43,749 nt of DNA from an uncultured Alistipes sp. (GCA_900768045.1 CAAGBL010000003.1:1-43749), one strand, 5' to 3'; shown: positions 24,729-33,909, counted from the first letter of the stretch. The notes: generated by a model from the sequence alone, not told the origin. Translations and numbers: made by a program.

Positions 24729-26981
24729 ATGGAATATACACCCCATGATGAAGCGTTGATTGAGGCTAAGTGGCAGGAACTCGTTGAGGAGTGCCGCAAG
24801 CATAAGATATGCAAGCGTGAGGACGACTGGCAGTTTGTGCGTCGTGCCTACTTCCTGGCTAAGGAGGCACATAAGGGGGTGCGTCGCCGCTCGGGCGAGC
24901 CATACGTTATTCACCCTATCGAGGTGGCGCTAATTGCCGTCAGGGAGATAGGTCTCGGCAAGAAGTCGGTGGTGGCAGCCCTGCTACACGACGTGGTTGA
25001 GGATACGGACTACACCGTCGAGGACATAGCACGCATCTTCACGCCTAAGATTGCTTCGATGGTTGATGGACTTACTAAGATTGCGGGGGTGTTCAACTCG
25101 CAGAACTCGGAGCAGGCGGAGTATTTTAGAAAGGTGTTACTCACCCTCTCGGACGATGTGCGTGTTATAATAATCAAGATTGCCGACCGCCTACACAACA
25201 TGCGTACGCTGGGAGCCATGCCTCTCGACAAGCAGATAAAGATAACCAGCGAGACGATATACCTCTTTGTGCCCCTGGCCTATCGTCTCGGCTTGCACGC
25301 TATAAAGACCGAGCTCGAGGATTTGTGCATGAAGTATCGCTTCCCTGAGGAATATGAAGAGATACGTCTTAAGATTGAGGAGACAGAGCCCGAGCGTCAG
25401 CAATATATTGAGCGATTTATGGCCCCTATTCGAGAGGTCTTAGACCGCAATGGCTTCCAATACGAGATGAAGGCTCGTGTGAAGAGCATATACTCGATTT
25501 GGAATAAGATGCGTCGCAAGGAGATACCCTTCGAGGAGGTGTATGACCTTTTTGCCATTCGCATAGTATTTAAAACGTTGCCCTTCCCTTCGGAGAAGAC
25601 GCAGTGCTGGCAGGTGTACTCCTGCGTGACGGATATATATACGCCCAAGCCCGACCGTCTGCGTGACTGGATATCTATCCCCAAGAGCAACGGCTACGAG
25701 GCGCTACACTCTACGGTGATGGGCCCTGATGGAATATGGGTTGAGGTGCAGGTGCGCACCGAGCGTATGGACGACATCGCCGAGCGAGGATTCGCTGCCC
25801 ATTGGAAGTATAAGCACGCCTCAATCACACAGGAAGAGGACGGCTTAGATAAGTGGTTGCGCAAGGTGCGTGAGGCGCTTAGTGGTAATACGGAGAATGC
25901 TCACGAGTTCTTGGACAACTTCAAACTCTCGTTGTACAAGACCGACGTTGTGGTCTTTACACCCAAGGGCGAGCCACAGACGCTGCCCTATGGCGCTACG
26001 GTGCTCGACTTCGCCTATGAGATACATACCAAGATAGGTAACCACGCTATAGGTGCTAAGATTAATCATAGAATAGCACCCGTCTCGACACGCCTAAATA
26101 GTGGCGACCAGATTGAGGTCATCACGGCAGAGAATGCACACCCCAAGGCGGAGTGGCTCGATATGGTTGTTACAAGCAAGGCACGTCAGGCCATTTCGGA
26201 CTTCTTGAAGGGCGAGCGACAGAATAATATAGAGTACGGTATGCAGCTACTTAGCGACCGTCTGGCCGAGTATAATGTGATGCTCAGTGGACGTGTCTTG
26301 CGTAAGCTCATGCCAGCGTATAACTGCCTAAATAAGGACGAGCTATATAGCAAGATTGGCGCAGGCATTATTCAGCTCGATAACCTCGAAAAACTCTTAA
26401 AGGAGAATACCTCACGCAAGATATTAAAGTTCTGGAAGCTCCTTATTCCTGGTGTCAGCAGCGACGATAGCGAGGATGTCGACCTTGACGATGAGGCTAC
26501 ATCTCTTGACGAGCAGGCCGTAGAGGAGCTTACTGACCACCACTCTTCGGAGTCAGAGTTCGATATTGCGGAGTGTTGCGAGCCTATTCCTGGCGATAAT
26601 GTCGTTGGCTTTAGGGATCCTAAAACGGGACGTATTGTTGTGCATAAGTCGACATGCGATACGCTCATTCGTCTTGCAGCGCAGCATGGCGAGAATATCC
26701 TCCGAGATGAGATTCGTTGGTCGCAGCAGAAGGCAGTCTCCTATCTCGTTACGTTGGAGCTTTATGGAATAGACCGCCCAGGTATCTTGTTAGATTTGAC
26801 AAAACTTATCACAACCTATTTCAGCATAAATATGCGAGCAATAACCCTCCAGTCGCATGATGGAATATTCGAGGGTAAGCTTAGCCTCTACGTCACCGAC
26901 ATCGACACTCTTAATCGACTACTCGAGGATATGCGCCAGATTAAGGGAGTAGAGCAGGTGCGTCGATTGCAGAATACTTAG
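24729..26981 (+). CDS. rel: Bifunctional (p)ppGpp synthetase/hydrolase (RelA/SpoT homologue)
   Basis: 750 residues, full-length long RSH. N-terminal HD hydrolase with H62, H87-D88 and E91-D92 (LLHDVVEDTDYT) and KIADRLHNMRTL, so ppGpp hydrolysis should be active; synthetase domain with DLFAIRIVFK, YEALHSTV and WVEVQVRTERMDDIAERG; TGS domain at about 400-465; helical and zinc-finger-like region with ECCEPIPGDNVVGF; C-terminal ACT domain (about 675-750). It makes and degrades the starvation alarmone and is bound to ribosomes when amino acids are scarce. The acidic spacer at 577-608 (DDSEDVDLDDEATSLDEQ) is typical of Bacteroidota versions. Confidence 0.96.
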   Translation: MEYTPHDEALIEAKWQELVEECRKHKICKREDDWQFVRRAYFLAKEAHKGVRRRSGEPYVIHPIEVALIAVREIGLGKKSVVAALLHDVVEDTDYTVEDIARIFTPKIASMVDGLTKIAGVFNSQNSEQAEYFRKVLLTLSDDVRVIIIKIADRLHNMRTLGAMPLDKQIKITSETIYLFVPLAYRLGLHAIKTELEDLCMKYRFPEEYEEIRLKIEETEPERQQYIERFMAPIREVLDRNGFQYEMKARVKSIYSIWNKMRRKEIPFEEVYDLFAIRIVFKTLPFPSEKTQCWQVYSCVTDIYTPKPDRLRDWISIPKSNGYEALHSTVMGPDGIWVEVQVRTERMDDIAERGFAAHWKYKHASITQEEDGLDKWLRKVREALSGNTENAHEFLDNFKLSLYKTDVVVFTPKGEPQTLPYGATVLDFAYEIHTKIGNHAIGAKINHRIAPVSTRLNSGDQIEVITAENAHPKAEWLDMVVTSKARQAISDFLKGERQNNIEYGMQLLSDRLAEYNVMLSGRVLRKLMPAYNCLNKDELYSKIGAGIIQLDNLEKLLKENTSRKILKFWKLLIPGVSSDDSEDVDLDDEATSLDEQAVEELTDHHSSESEFDIAECCEPIPGDNVVGFRDPKTGRIVVHKSTCDTLIRLAAQHGENILRDEIRWSQQKAVSYLVTLELYGIDRPGILLDLTKLITTYFSINMRAITLQSHDGIFEGKLSLYVTDIDTLNRLLEDMRQIKGVEQVRRLQNT

Positions 26982-27070
26982 GCGTGATAGTTGGGCCAAA
27001 GAGTGCTGTTAGCGCAGTTGTGTTAAAGAAGAAAAATGTATGTATATTTTACTATAACTCAAATACAATT

Positions 27071-27454
27071 ATGGCATCAATTTTTTCACGAATTGTAGCG
27101 GGGGAGATTCCCTGTTATAAGGTTGCAGAGAACGACAAGTTCTTCGCATTTCTCGACATTGCTCCTTTGGCTAAGGGACACACCTTGGTAATTCCAAAGC
27201 GTGAGGTCGACTATTTCTACGACCTCGAGGACGAGGAGTTGCAGGGTATGATCGTTTTCGCTAAACAAATTGCGAAGAAAATCAAGGCAACTACACAGTG
27301 TACAAAGGTCGCAACAGTGGTTTTGGGCCTCGAAGTAGCCCATGCACATATCCATTTGGTGCCTATGAACACCGAAAAGGACGTAGATTTCAGCCGTGAG
27401 AAGCTTCAGCTTACTCCAGAAGAGTTCGCAGAAATAGCTGCGTCGTTGCAGTAG
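27071..27454 (+). CDS. HIT family protein (HINT-like nucleotide hydrolase)
   Basis: 127 residues from MASIFSRIVAGEIPCYKV. It hydrolyses nucleoside phosphoramidates or AMP-linked substrates. The histidine triad HAHIHLVPM and the N-terminal ASIFSRIVAGEIP are textbook HINT branch. The open frame extends upstream to 26984, but those 29 residues are not conserved and the family always begins at this methionine. It is 89 bp after rel, with a weak TATATTTT box at 27043; probably partly co-transcribed with rel and ending at the terminator at 27491. Confidence 0.92.
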   Translation: MASIFSRIVAGEIPCYKVAENDKFFAFLDIAPLAKGHTLVIPKREVDYFYDLEDEELQGMIVFAKQIAKKIKATTQCTKVATVVLGLEVAHAHIHLVPMNTEKDVDFSREKLQLTPEEFAEIAASLQ

Positions 27455-27490
27455 TTTAGCTCTGTTAATAACTACGTAAGTTATTAATTA

Positions 27491-27535
27491 ATAGAGTGGT
27501 AGGGTGTCTATTTACCCTGCCACTCTATTTTATAT
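27491..27535 (+). terminator. Terminator after the HIT gene
   Basis: TAGAGTGGTAGGGT (27492-27505) / ACCCTGCCACTCTA (27514-27527), followed by TTTTATATTT. Confidence 0.85.
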
Positions 27536-27628
27536 TTAACATAATATAACTACCTATTCTTATTCGGGTGCGAATTACATTTGTATCATCTTTTTTCGCA
27601 CATTTTTTCAATAATCTCACTTTTAATA

Positions 27629-27749
27629 TTTACATCTGTAAATCGTTACAAATGTGAATCACATCTTGATTTGACAAATGTAAAAGCAATGTTTGCTGTT
27701 TACAGCTGTTAATAGTTACAAATGTCAACACCGTTGTTACATTTTTAAA
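27629..27749. promoter_or_regulatory. Cluster of TTACA-nn-TGTAA operator-like sites
   Basis: Five related sites in 120 bp: TTTACATCTGTAAA (27629-27642, perfect palindrome), TTACAAATGTGAA (27646-27658), TTGACAAATGTAAAA (27671-27685), TTTACAGCTGTTAA (27699-27712), TTACAAATGTCAA (27716-27728), with a weaker TTACATTTTTAAA at 27737. Spacing between sites is irregular. No gene is found anywhere in 27455-28104; the region is very AT-rich. Confidence 0.6.
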
Positions 27750-28003
27750 TCACGCATTTTACCCCGATTTCACCTTTGTTAAAGAGTTGAATATTAATTT
27801 TTATATACCCGAAAATCAAGTTGTTACAATATTTATCTCAATTTGAATACGTCGATAAAGGCTATTATAGTCTTTTTTGCGTGATTTTACCATTGATTAG
27901 TGTGGATATATATCTAAGCGATTGAAAATAAGAGTACATATAGGTATTATATTAATTAGATTGTAGCTAAATTCAATTTATGTTGTTTACCATAATTTAA
28001 CAT

Positions 28004-28092
28004 TTTACAGATGTAATGGTTGTTAACATTTTTCAACACTTTACTTTTGTATATAAATTTGCATTACAAAAATAAAATGTTTATATTTGTAA
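28004..28092 (+). promoter_or_regulatory. XRE gene promoter with operator-like sites
   Basis: TTTACAGATGTAAT (28004-28017) lies about 37 bp upstream of the -7 box TAAATTTG (28054-28061), and the inverted pair TTACAAA (28064-28070) / TTTGTAA (28086-28092) covers the start point. This matches sites seen at 27629-27728 and suggests autoregulation. Confidence 0.55.
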
Positions 28093-28104
28093 AAAATATA
28101 GATT

Positions 28105-28542
28105 ATGAAGGAAAAATTGGAGTATTTGCTTCGTGAGAAGCAGCTAACTGCGACTCAGCTCGCCCGCCTACTCGAGATTCAGCCATCAGGAATCTCGCAT
28201 ATTATGTCTGGACGCAACAAGCCAAGCTTCGATTTTGTGGTTAAGATTCTCTCTGTTTTTCCTGATATTAATCCCGATTGGTTGATGCTCGATTCCGATG
28301 AGGTCTATCGTCGTGGCGAGGCTCCTCGTTCTAATCCCCTCTTCGATATTGATGAGTTTGATGATTCGCCAAGCGAGTCATCTTCTGCGGTGCTCGGAGA
28401 TAGCGAATTCTCGGCGAACAAAAATCAGGTAGAAAATTTACCAATGCAAAATTTTTCTTCTGCTAAAAATTCGGGTAAACCAGTTGATCGCATTGTGATT
28501 TTCTATGCCGATGGCACCTTTGAGAGTTTTAGCCAGAAGTAG
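28105..28542 (+). CDS. XRE-family helix-turn-helix regulator
   Basis: 145 residues. The N-terminal 65 residues form a Cro/CI-type HTH (ATQLARLLEIQPSGISHIMSGRNKPSFDFVVKIL), with NPDWLMLD closing the domain, a pattern common in Bacteroidota regulators. Residues 70-125 are acidic, serine-rich and probably disordered; the end, DRIVIFYADGTFESF, is a conserved short motif of the same protein group. No peptidase or ligand domain, so it is unlike LexA/CI repressors. The gene is alone, behind a 650-bp non-coding region crowded with palindromic sites that may be its own operators. Targets unknown. Confidence 0.85.
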   Translation: MKEKLEYLLREKQLTATQLARLLEIQPSGISHIMSGRNKPSFDFVVKILSVFPDINPDWLMLDSDEVYRRGEAPRSNPLFDIDEFDDSPSESSSAVLGDSEFSANKNQVENLPMQNFSSAKNSGKPVDRIVIFYADGTFESFSQK

Positions 28543-28575
28543 CCGCTTCGATTTTTGATACTATATATAAAGAGT

Positions 28576-28625
28576 AATCCGCAACATGTTTGGCCGTTAG
28601 ATTAAGCCCCATGTTGCGGATTTTA
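28576..28625 (+). terminator. Terminator of the XRE gene
   Basis: AATCCGCAACAT (28576-28587) / ATGTTGCGGATT (28611-28622), followed by TT. Confidence 0.8.
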
Positions 28626-28730
28626 TACCTATTCGCTATATGCATTAATTATTCGATATAATGCATAACTATTGCATAATATGTGCGATGATTTTTCGAT
28701 ATTTTAGATTGTGTTTAGCTTCGCATTATG

Positions 28731-30773
28731 CTATTTGCGCATGGCCTCAAGCTCTCGCATGCGGTCACGATGGCGTGTTGCTGCGGCAAAGTCGAGGCGT
28801 TTAGCGGCCTCCTCCATATCCTTTTTGGCGGTGGCTATGAGGCTCTCGAGAGTCTCTTCCGTGGTGTATGTCGACATTGGCTCAGCAGCCATTCTAAGAG
28901 GCTCGGAGTAGTGTTGCTCGACAATAGGTGTGGCTATTAAATTTGCTGGCATGCTCTCCTCACGTTCGCTCAGAAGGGCACTCTGTCCGCTACCACTCTT
29001 CTGTGCTTGTCGAGGTACTATGTTATGCTCAATATTGTACATTATCTGCTTCTCACGTCGGCGGTTGCTCTCCTCCATTGCTGCACGCATCGAGTCGGTA
29101 ATCTTGTCGGCATAGAGTATCACATGTCCGTTGGCATGGCGTGCTGCACGTCCCGCAATCTGTGTCAGCGAGCGAACGTTACGCAAGAATCCCTCCTTGT
29201 CGGCATCGAGGATTATGACAAGTCCTACCTCGGGAAGATCCAAGCCCTCACGCAGTAGGTTAACGCCCACTAAGACATCTATCATGTCGTCGTGGAGGTC
29301 TTCAAGTATCTTGATGCGGTCGAGGGTGTCGATGTCGGAGTGTATGTAGTTGTTGCGCACGCCTATTCTGTCGAGATATTTCGACATCTCCTCAGCCATG
29401 CGCTTAGTAATCGTCGTCACTAATACCTTATCGCCCTTGCGCACACGGGCATTTATCTCCTCTAAGAGATCGTCTATCTGTCCATCTGTTATGCGTACGT
29501 CGAGAGGTGGATCAATGAGTCCTGTGGGGCGTATTAATTGCTCTACAATTTCGCCCTCGCTCTTTGTAAGCTCATAATCTGCGGGTGTGGCACTCACATA
29601 TACCTTTGTTGGTGTGAGGCTCTCAAACTCGAAGAATTTAAGCGGACGGTTATCCTTGGCTGCGGGTAGGCGGAAGCCATACTCTACGAGATTCTCCTTG
29701 CGAGCACGGTCGCCACCAAACATGCCGTTTATCTGCGGTATCGTTACGTGGCTCTCGTCGATGACTGTTATAAAGTCCTTGGGGAAGAAGTCGATGAGGC
29801 AGAATGGGCGTGAGCCCTCGGCACGGCCATCGAAATAGCGTGAATAGTTCTCAATGCCCGAGCAGTAGCCCAGCTCCTTAATCATCTCGAGGTCGTACTC
29901 CACACGCTGCTTTAGGCGTTGTGCCTCGAGCTCCTTGCCCTCACGCTCGAAGAAGGCGAGCTGCTTGCCGAGGTCGAGATATATCTCCGATGTGGCTTGC
30001 GCTATACGCTCGGGTGATGTTACAAAGAGGTTGGTGGGGTAGAGCGTGATGCTCTGAAGCGACGATAGCTTCTGTCCTGTGTTGCCGTCAATGCTGTATA
30101 TCGCCTCTATCTCGTCGTCGTAGAATGCTATGCGAAATGCCTGGTTGCCAAACTCACCAAATGCCGCCATGATGTCTATCGTCTCGCCCGTAACACGGAA
30201 TGTTGCAGGGCGTAGTTCAAGCTCTGTGCGTGTGTATAGCGCATCTACGAGCTTGCGCAGAAAGGGCTTGCGTCCTATGCGCTCGCCAACCTTTATCTCG
30301 ATAGCCATCTTGTGGAAGTGGTCGGGGTTGCCGCAGCCATATATGCACGACACGCTTGCCACGACGATAACATCTCTACGACCAGAGAGCAGTGTAGAGA
30401 CCGTTTTTAGGCGTAGTCGCTCAATCTCGTCGTTTATCGAGAGGTCTTTTTCGATGTATGTGTCTGTGGTTGGGAGATATGCCTCGGGCTGGTAGTAGTC
30501 GTAGTACGACACGAAATACTCTACGGCATTCTCGGGAAAGAAGTTCTTAAACTCGTTGTATAGCTGCGCTGCAAGCGTCTTGTTGTGGCTTATAATCAGC
30601 GCAGGACGATTAAGCTCGGCTATTACGTTGGCTATGGTAAATGTCTTTCCCGAGCCTGTCACACCCAGCAATACCGAGTTGTCCTTGCCCGTAGATATGT
30701 TACGCACAAGTTGCTCGATAGCCTCAGGTTGGTCGCCCGTAGGCTCATATGCCGAAACGAGTTTAAAGTCCAT
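28731..30773 (-). CDS. uvrB: Excinuclease ABC subunit UvrB
   Basis: 680 residues. The damage-verifying helicase-like subunit of nucleotide excision repair, loaded by UvrA and cut by UvrC. Walker A GVTGSGKT (37-44), the beta-hairpin region YYDYYQPEAYLP, DESHVT, C-terminal helicase motifs with NLLREGLDLPEVGLV and QIAGRAARH, and a UVR domain at the end (about 640-675) for UvrC contact. Complete. It lies 60 bp after nagB on the same strand with no -7 box between, so it is probably read from the nagB transcript, with a strong hairpin (30790-30820) in the gap. Confidence 0.98.
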   Translation of the reverse strand: MDFKLVSAYEPTGDQPEAIEQLVRNISTGKDNSVLLGVTGSGKTFTIANVIAELNRPALIISHNKTLAAQLYNEFKNFFPENAVEYFVSYYDYYQPEAYLPTTDTYIEKDLSINDEIERLRLKTVSTLLSGRRDVIVVASVSCIYGCGNPDHFHKMAIEIKVGERIGRKPFLRKLVDALYTRTELELRPATFRVTGETIDIMAAFGEFGNQAFRIAFYDDEIEAIYSIDGNTGQKLSSLQSITLYPTNLFVTSPERIAQATSEIYLDLGKQLAFFEREGKELEAQRLKQRVEYDLEMIKELGYCSGIENYSRYFDGRAEGSRPFCLIDFFPKDFITVIDESHVTIPQINGMFGGDRARKENLVEYGFRLPAAKDNRPLKFFEFESLTPTKVYVSATPADYELTKSEGEIVEQLIRPTGLIDPPLDVRITDGQIDDLLEEINARVRKGDKVLVTTITKRMAEEMSKYLDRIGVRNNYIHSDIDTLDRIKILEDLHDDMIDVLVGVNLLREGLDLPEVGLVIILDADKEGFLRNVRSLTQIAGRAARHANGHVILYADKITDSMRAAMEESNRRREKQIMYNIEHNIVPRQAQKSGSGQSALLSEREESMPANLIATPIVEQHYSEPLRMAAEPMSTYTTEETLESLIATAKKDMEEAAKRLDFAAATRHRDRMRELEAMRK

Positions 30774-30789
30774 AGCTGGTTGTTAGATA

Positions 30790-30820
30790 GTTTAGGGAAG
30801 TCGTTTAAACTTCCCTAAAC
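30790..30820. terminator. Hairpin between nagB and uvrB
   Basis: Perfect 11-bp stem GTTTAGGGAAG / CTTCCCTAAAC around 9 bases. No T run on the minus strand, so it may be a partial terminator or RNA processing/stability element that uncouples uvrB from nagB expression. Confidence 0.5.
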
Positions 30821-30833
30821 CATATTTTTAACT

Positions 30834-31616
30834 CTACTTCTCGATATTCTTGAAGTAGCGGTATGTTGCAACCCTTAGCTCCTCGGCTGCTGGGTCGTCG
30901 CATACGATGATGCCCGCAGGGTGTATCTGTAGGGCTGAAAGAGTCCACTGGTGGTTGTAGCTGCCCTCGATGGCATGACGCAAGGCACGTGCCTTCTTAG
31001 GGCCAGTAGCAAGGATAAGCACCTTACGAGCGTCGAGCACTGTGCCAACACCCACTGTGAGCGCCTGTGTAGGCACCTGCGAGATGTCGCCACCAAAGAA
31101 GCGTGAGTTCACGGCGATAGTGTCAGGTGTTAGTGTCTTGATGCGTGTGCGTGACTGTAGCGACGAGAATGGCTCGTTGAAGGCGATGTGTCCATCTTCG
31201 CCCACGCCACCCATAAAGAGATCGATGCCGCCAGCCTTGAGGATAGCCTCCTCGTAAGCATGGCACTCAGCCATAAGATCCTCGGCATTGCCATTGAGGA
31301 TATGTACGTTCTCAGCCTTCACGTCGATATGCGAGAAGAAGTTGTTCCACATAAATGAGTGGTAGCTCTCGGGGTGTGACTCCTCAAGACCTACGTACTC
31401 GTCCATGTTGAATGTGATTACATTCTTGAACGATACCTCGCCCGCCTCATATAGGCGGATAAGCTCCTTATATGTCTGCAATGGCGTTGAACCTGTAGGA
31501 AGTCCCAATACGAATGGGGTATCTGTCTTAGCTGCCTTTGCGTTAATCTCATCTACAATGAGGCGTGCTGCCCACTGTGCAACCTCTGCCGAGGTATCCT
31601 TAATAATCACTCTCAT
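30834..31616 (-). CDS. nagB: Glucosamine-6-phosphate deaminase
   Basis: 260 residues. It converts glucosamine 6-phosphate to fructose 6-phosphate and ammonia, the last step of GlcNAc catabolism. All catalytic residues occupy the same numbers as in the E. coli enzyme: D72 (NMDEYVG), D141, H143 and E148 in GVGEDGHIAFNEP. Length is normal. It starts 21 bp after the NagB-LmbE fusion gene, so the two are co-transcribed. Confidence 0.97.
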   Translation of the reverse strand: MRVIIKDTSAEVAQWAARLIVDEINAKAAKTDTPFVLGLPTGSTPLQTYKELIRLYEAGEVSFKNVITFNMDEYVGLEESHPESYHSFMWNNFFSHIDVKAENVHILNGNAEDLMAECHAYEEAILKAGGIDLFMGGVGEDGHIAFNEPFSSLQSRTRIKTLTPDTIAVNSRFFGGDISQVPTQALTVGVGTVLDARKVLILATGPKKARALRHAIEGSYNHQWTLSALQIHPAGIIVCDDPAAEELRVATYRYFKNIEK

Positions 31617-31637
31617 AATTTATGTTTTTAGAGTTTG

Positions 31638-33587
31638 TTAAAACATCTTTACGAATACCTCAATAGCCTGGTATTCAGCCATTCCAAGCTTATCATATAG
31701 CTTTGCAGTATTCTGTGTGCGCTCCTCGGCACGCTGCCAGAACTCACGAGTGTCGCTACCAGGGAATGGCACGATGTCCTTCTGTGAGAGGTGGCGATAT
31801 ATGGCGTGACGCTTCTTAAGCATCTCATCGGGTGATAGCGGTACTGCCATGTCCACAAGTCCGAGGTTCCACTCCATCCATGCGCCACGGTATAGCCATA
31901 GGTGGCACTCCTTACGCCAATCATCTTCTTTGGTGATGTCAAGAGCCTCGAGCAGAGCCTCGATACACATGCGGTGTGTGCCATGAGGGTCGGCAAGGTC
32001 GCCCGCAGCATATATCTGGTGTGGGCGTATCTCACGAAGTAGCGCAACGATGATGTCGATATCTACCTTAGTAATAGAACCCTTCTTGATACCTCCAGTT
32101 TCGTAGAATGGGAGATTTAGGAAGTGAGCGTTGGTATCAGGATTTAGACCAAATGAGCGCACTGCGGCACGTGCCTCGGCACGACGTATAGCACCCTTGA
32201 TGTCGAGTAGCTCACGTGGCTCAGGCTCGCCCTGCTTCTTCGACTTGATAATCTTCTCCACGTCTTTAAATCTGTCGCCAAGACCCAACTCACGTGCTGT
32301 GTCGATGTTCTGCAACACCACGTCGTCGTGTACTGCCACGTTGCCCGATGTCTGGTATGCTACGTGCACGTCGTGATTCTGCTCCACAAGGCGGATAAAC
32401 GTACCACCCATAGATATCACATCGTCGTCGGGGTGTGGCGAGAAGATTAGCACTCGCTTCGGATATGGAAGCGAAGGCGTAGGACGTGTTGAGTCGTCGG
32501 CATTGGGCTTACCGCCAGGCCAACCTGTGATGGTGTGCTGCAAATCGTTGAATACTCGAATATTGATTTTGTCGTATGTTCCACACTTCTCAAGTAGCTC
32601 TCCTAACGAGTTCTCGATGTAGTCCTTATATGTTAGCTTTAGAATAGGCTTGTTTACCTGGCTACATAGCCATACCACAGCCTTGCGCACAAACTTAGGT
32701 GTCCAGTCGCATGGGCCTACGAGCCATGGTGTCTGCTCACGTGTTAGGCGCTCAGCAGCATTCTCGTCGATGACAAGCTCTATAGCACGATGATGTTGTA
32801 GGTGGCTTGCTGGCACGAGGTCTGTAACCTCGCCCTCAACCACACGCTGCACAACCTTCGCCTTCTGCTCGCCCCAGGCCATGAGTATTATACGGTCGGC
32901 ACGCATGATTGTACCAATACCCATTGTGATTGCCATCTTAGGTGTTTTGTCAAGGCCAAAGAACTGTCCCGACTGCACCTTTCGTGAGTTGTGTGATAGC
33001 TCCACAAGGCGTGTTGGCGACTTAGCATACGAGCCCTGCTCGTTGAAGCCTATCTGTCCCTCTTCGCCCATGCCGATAATCATGAGGTCGATTTTGCGTA
33101 TCGACTTCTCATACTCGTAGCAGTACTCTGAGATTTTCGACTGAGGCACTGTGCCGTCAGGAATGTGGATATTCTCGGGTGCTATGTCGATATGCTTTAG
33201 GAACTCGTCGTGAATGCGGTAGTTGCGGCTCTGCTGTTCAGTGTTACGAATAGGGTAGAACTCGTCGAGCGAGTATACTGCCACGTTAGCAAATGAGATA
33301 TCTCCTCGCTGATGACGCTTAACAAGCTCACGGTAGAGGCCAAGAGGCGTGCGACCTGTTGTAAGTCCAAGAATAAATGGAGGTAGCTCCTCGTAAATAT
33401 CACGTGCTGAGGCATTGTCGCTGTGTTGACGTATCATACGACAGATAATGTCAGCAACGTATTGTACGCCGTTGTATTCGCTCTCAAATACACGTGTGGG
33501 TATCTTCTCGTAGCGATGTACAATATCTTTTGGTGCAGCCTCCTTTATTAGACCGCCGTCCTTGGGAAGTTGATATTTAGCGTTCAT
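31638..33587 (-). CDS. NagB-like/LmbE (PIG-L deacetylase) fusion protein
   Basis: 649 residues, two domains. Residues about 20-290 are a glucosamine-6-phosphate isomerase/deaminase fold; LDEFYP keeps the first aspartate, but the active-site segment reads GMGEEGQIGFNEQG, so relative to NagB D141 is E and the H143 equivalent is Q, while E148 is kept. Residues about 375-620 are an LmbE/PIG-L N-deacetylase with zinc ligands H385, D388 in SPHPDDD and the distal histidine pair in DPHGTHRMC. A hinge at about 300-370 joins them. The fusion is widespread in Bacteroidota and is usually labelled glucosamine-6-phosphate deaminase, but the substitutions make that doubtful. A reasonable reading is deacetylation of a GlcNAc-type phosphate by the C-terminal domain, with the N-terminal domain binding or isomerising sugar phosphate. 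It is followed by authentic nagB. Confidence 0.9.
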   Translation of the reverse strand: MNAKYQLPKDGGLIKEAAPKDIVHRYEKIPTRVFESEYNGVQYVADIICRMIRQHSDNASARDIYEELPPFILGLTTGRTPLGLYRELVKRHQRGDISFANVAVYSLDEFYPIRNTEQQSRNYRIHDEFLKHIDIAPENIHIPDGTVPQSKISEYCYEYEKSIRKIDLMIIGMGEEGQIGFNEQGSYAKSPTRLVELSHNSRKVQSGQFFGLDKTPKMAITMGIGTIMRADRIILMAWGEQKAKVVQRVVEGEVTDLVPASHLQHHRAIELVIDENAAERLTREQTPWLVGPCDWTPKFVRKAVVWLCSQVNKPILKLTYKDYIENSLGELLEKCGTYDKINIRVFNDLQHTITGWPGGKPNADDSTRPTPSLPYPKRVLIFSPHPDDDVISMGGTFIRLVEQNHDVHVAYQTSGNVAVHDDVVLQNIDTARELGLGDRFKDVEKIIKSKKQGEPEPRELLDIKGAIRRAEARAAVRSFGLNPDTNAHFLNLPFYETGGIKKGSITKVDIDIIVALLREIRPHQIYAAGDLADPHGTHRMCIEALLEALDITKEDDWRKECHLWLYRGAWMEWNLGLVDMAVPLSPDEMLKKRHAIYRHLSQKDIVPFPGSDTREFWQRAEERTQNTAKLYDKLGMAEYQAIEVFVKMF

Positions 33588-33694
33588 AGCTTATCTGTTT
33601 TTTATCTCATTATATCCTAAACTTGGTGGTGTGTGCCCTCTCCTATTCAGTTCTACGAACTGCCTTTAATCGGCACAATCCCCACTTCAATCTT

Positions 33695-33702
33695 CAAAGT
33701 TA
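33695..33702 (-). promoter_or_regulatory. -7 box of the NagB-LmbE/nagB/uvrB operon
   Basis: Minus-strand TAACTTTG, about 108 bases before the ATG; -33 TTTG not at the ideal spacing. Confidence 0.5.
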
Positions 33703-33873
33703 TAATTTTTTTGCCAAATATTCTAATTTTGTGGAGAAAATTTCGTGCCGAGGGCGAGATTTTTTACGACAGAAGGACATAAAGACAAGAGAGCAAACGA
33801 TGTAGGGTATCATAGTTTGTCCGTGACTATCATTTTGTCTTTTCGGTCTCGATGTTTTTTTGTTTTTTTTGTG

Positions 33874-33895
33874 CGGGTATTATTTTTAATACCCG
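33874..33895 (+). terminator. Perfect hairpin in the purA/NagB-LmbE gap
   Basis: CGGGTATTA (33874-33882) - TTTT - TAATACCCG (33887-33895), preceded and followed by T-rich sequence. No gene reads into it on the plus strand; the role is unclear. Confidence 0.5.
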
Positions 33896-33909
33896 TGTTT
33901 TGTGAGGTC

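Noticed and set aside
26984..27070. N-terminal extension of the HIT protein
   Set aside because: HINT proteins begin at the MASIFSRIV-type methionine; the upstream 29 residues are unlike the family.
33623..33805. 60-codon open frame in the purA/NagB-LmbE gap
   Set aside because: It overlaps the promoter of the opposite-strand operon and has no recognisable sequence features.
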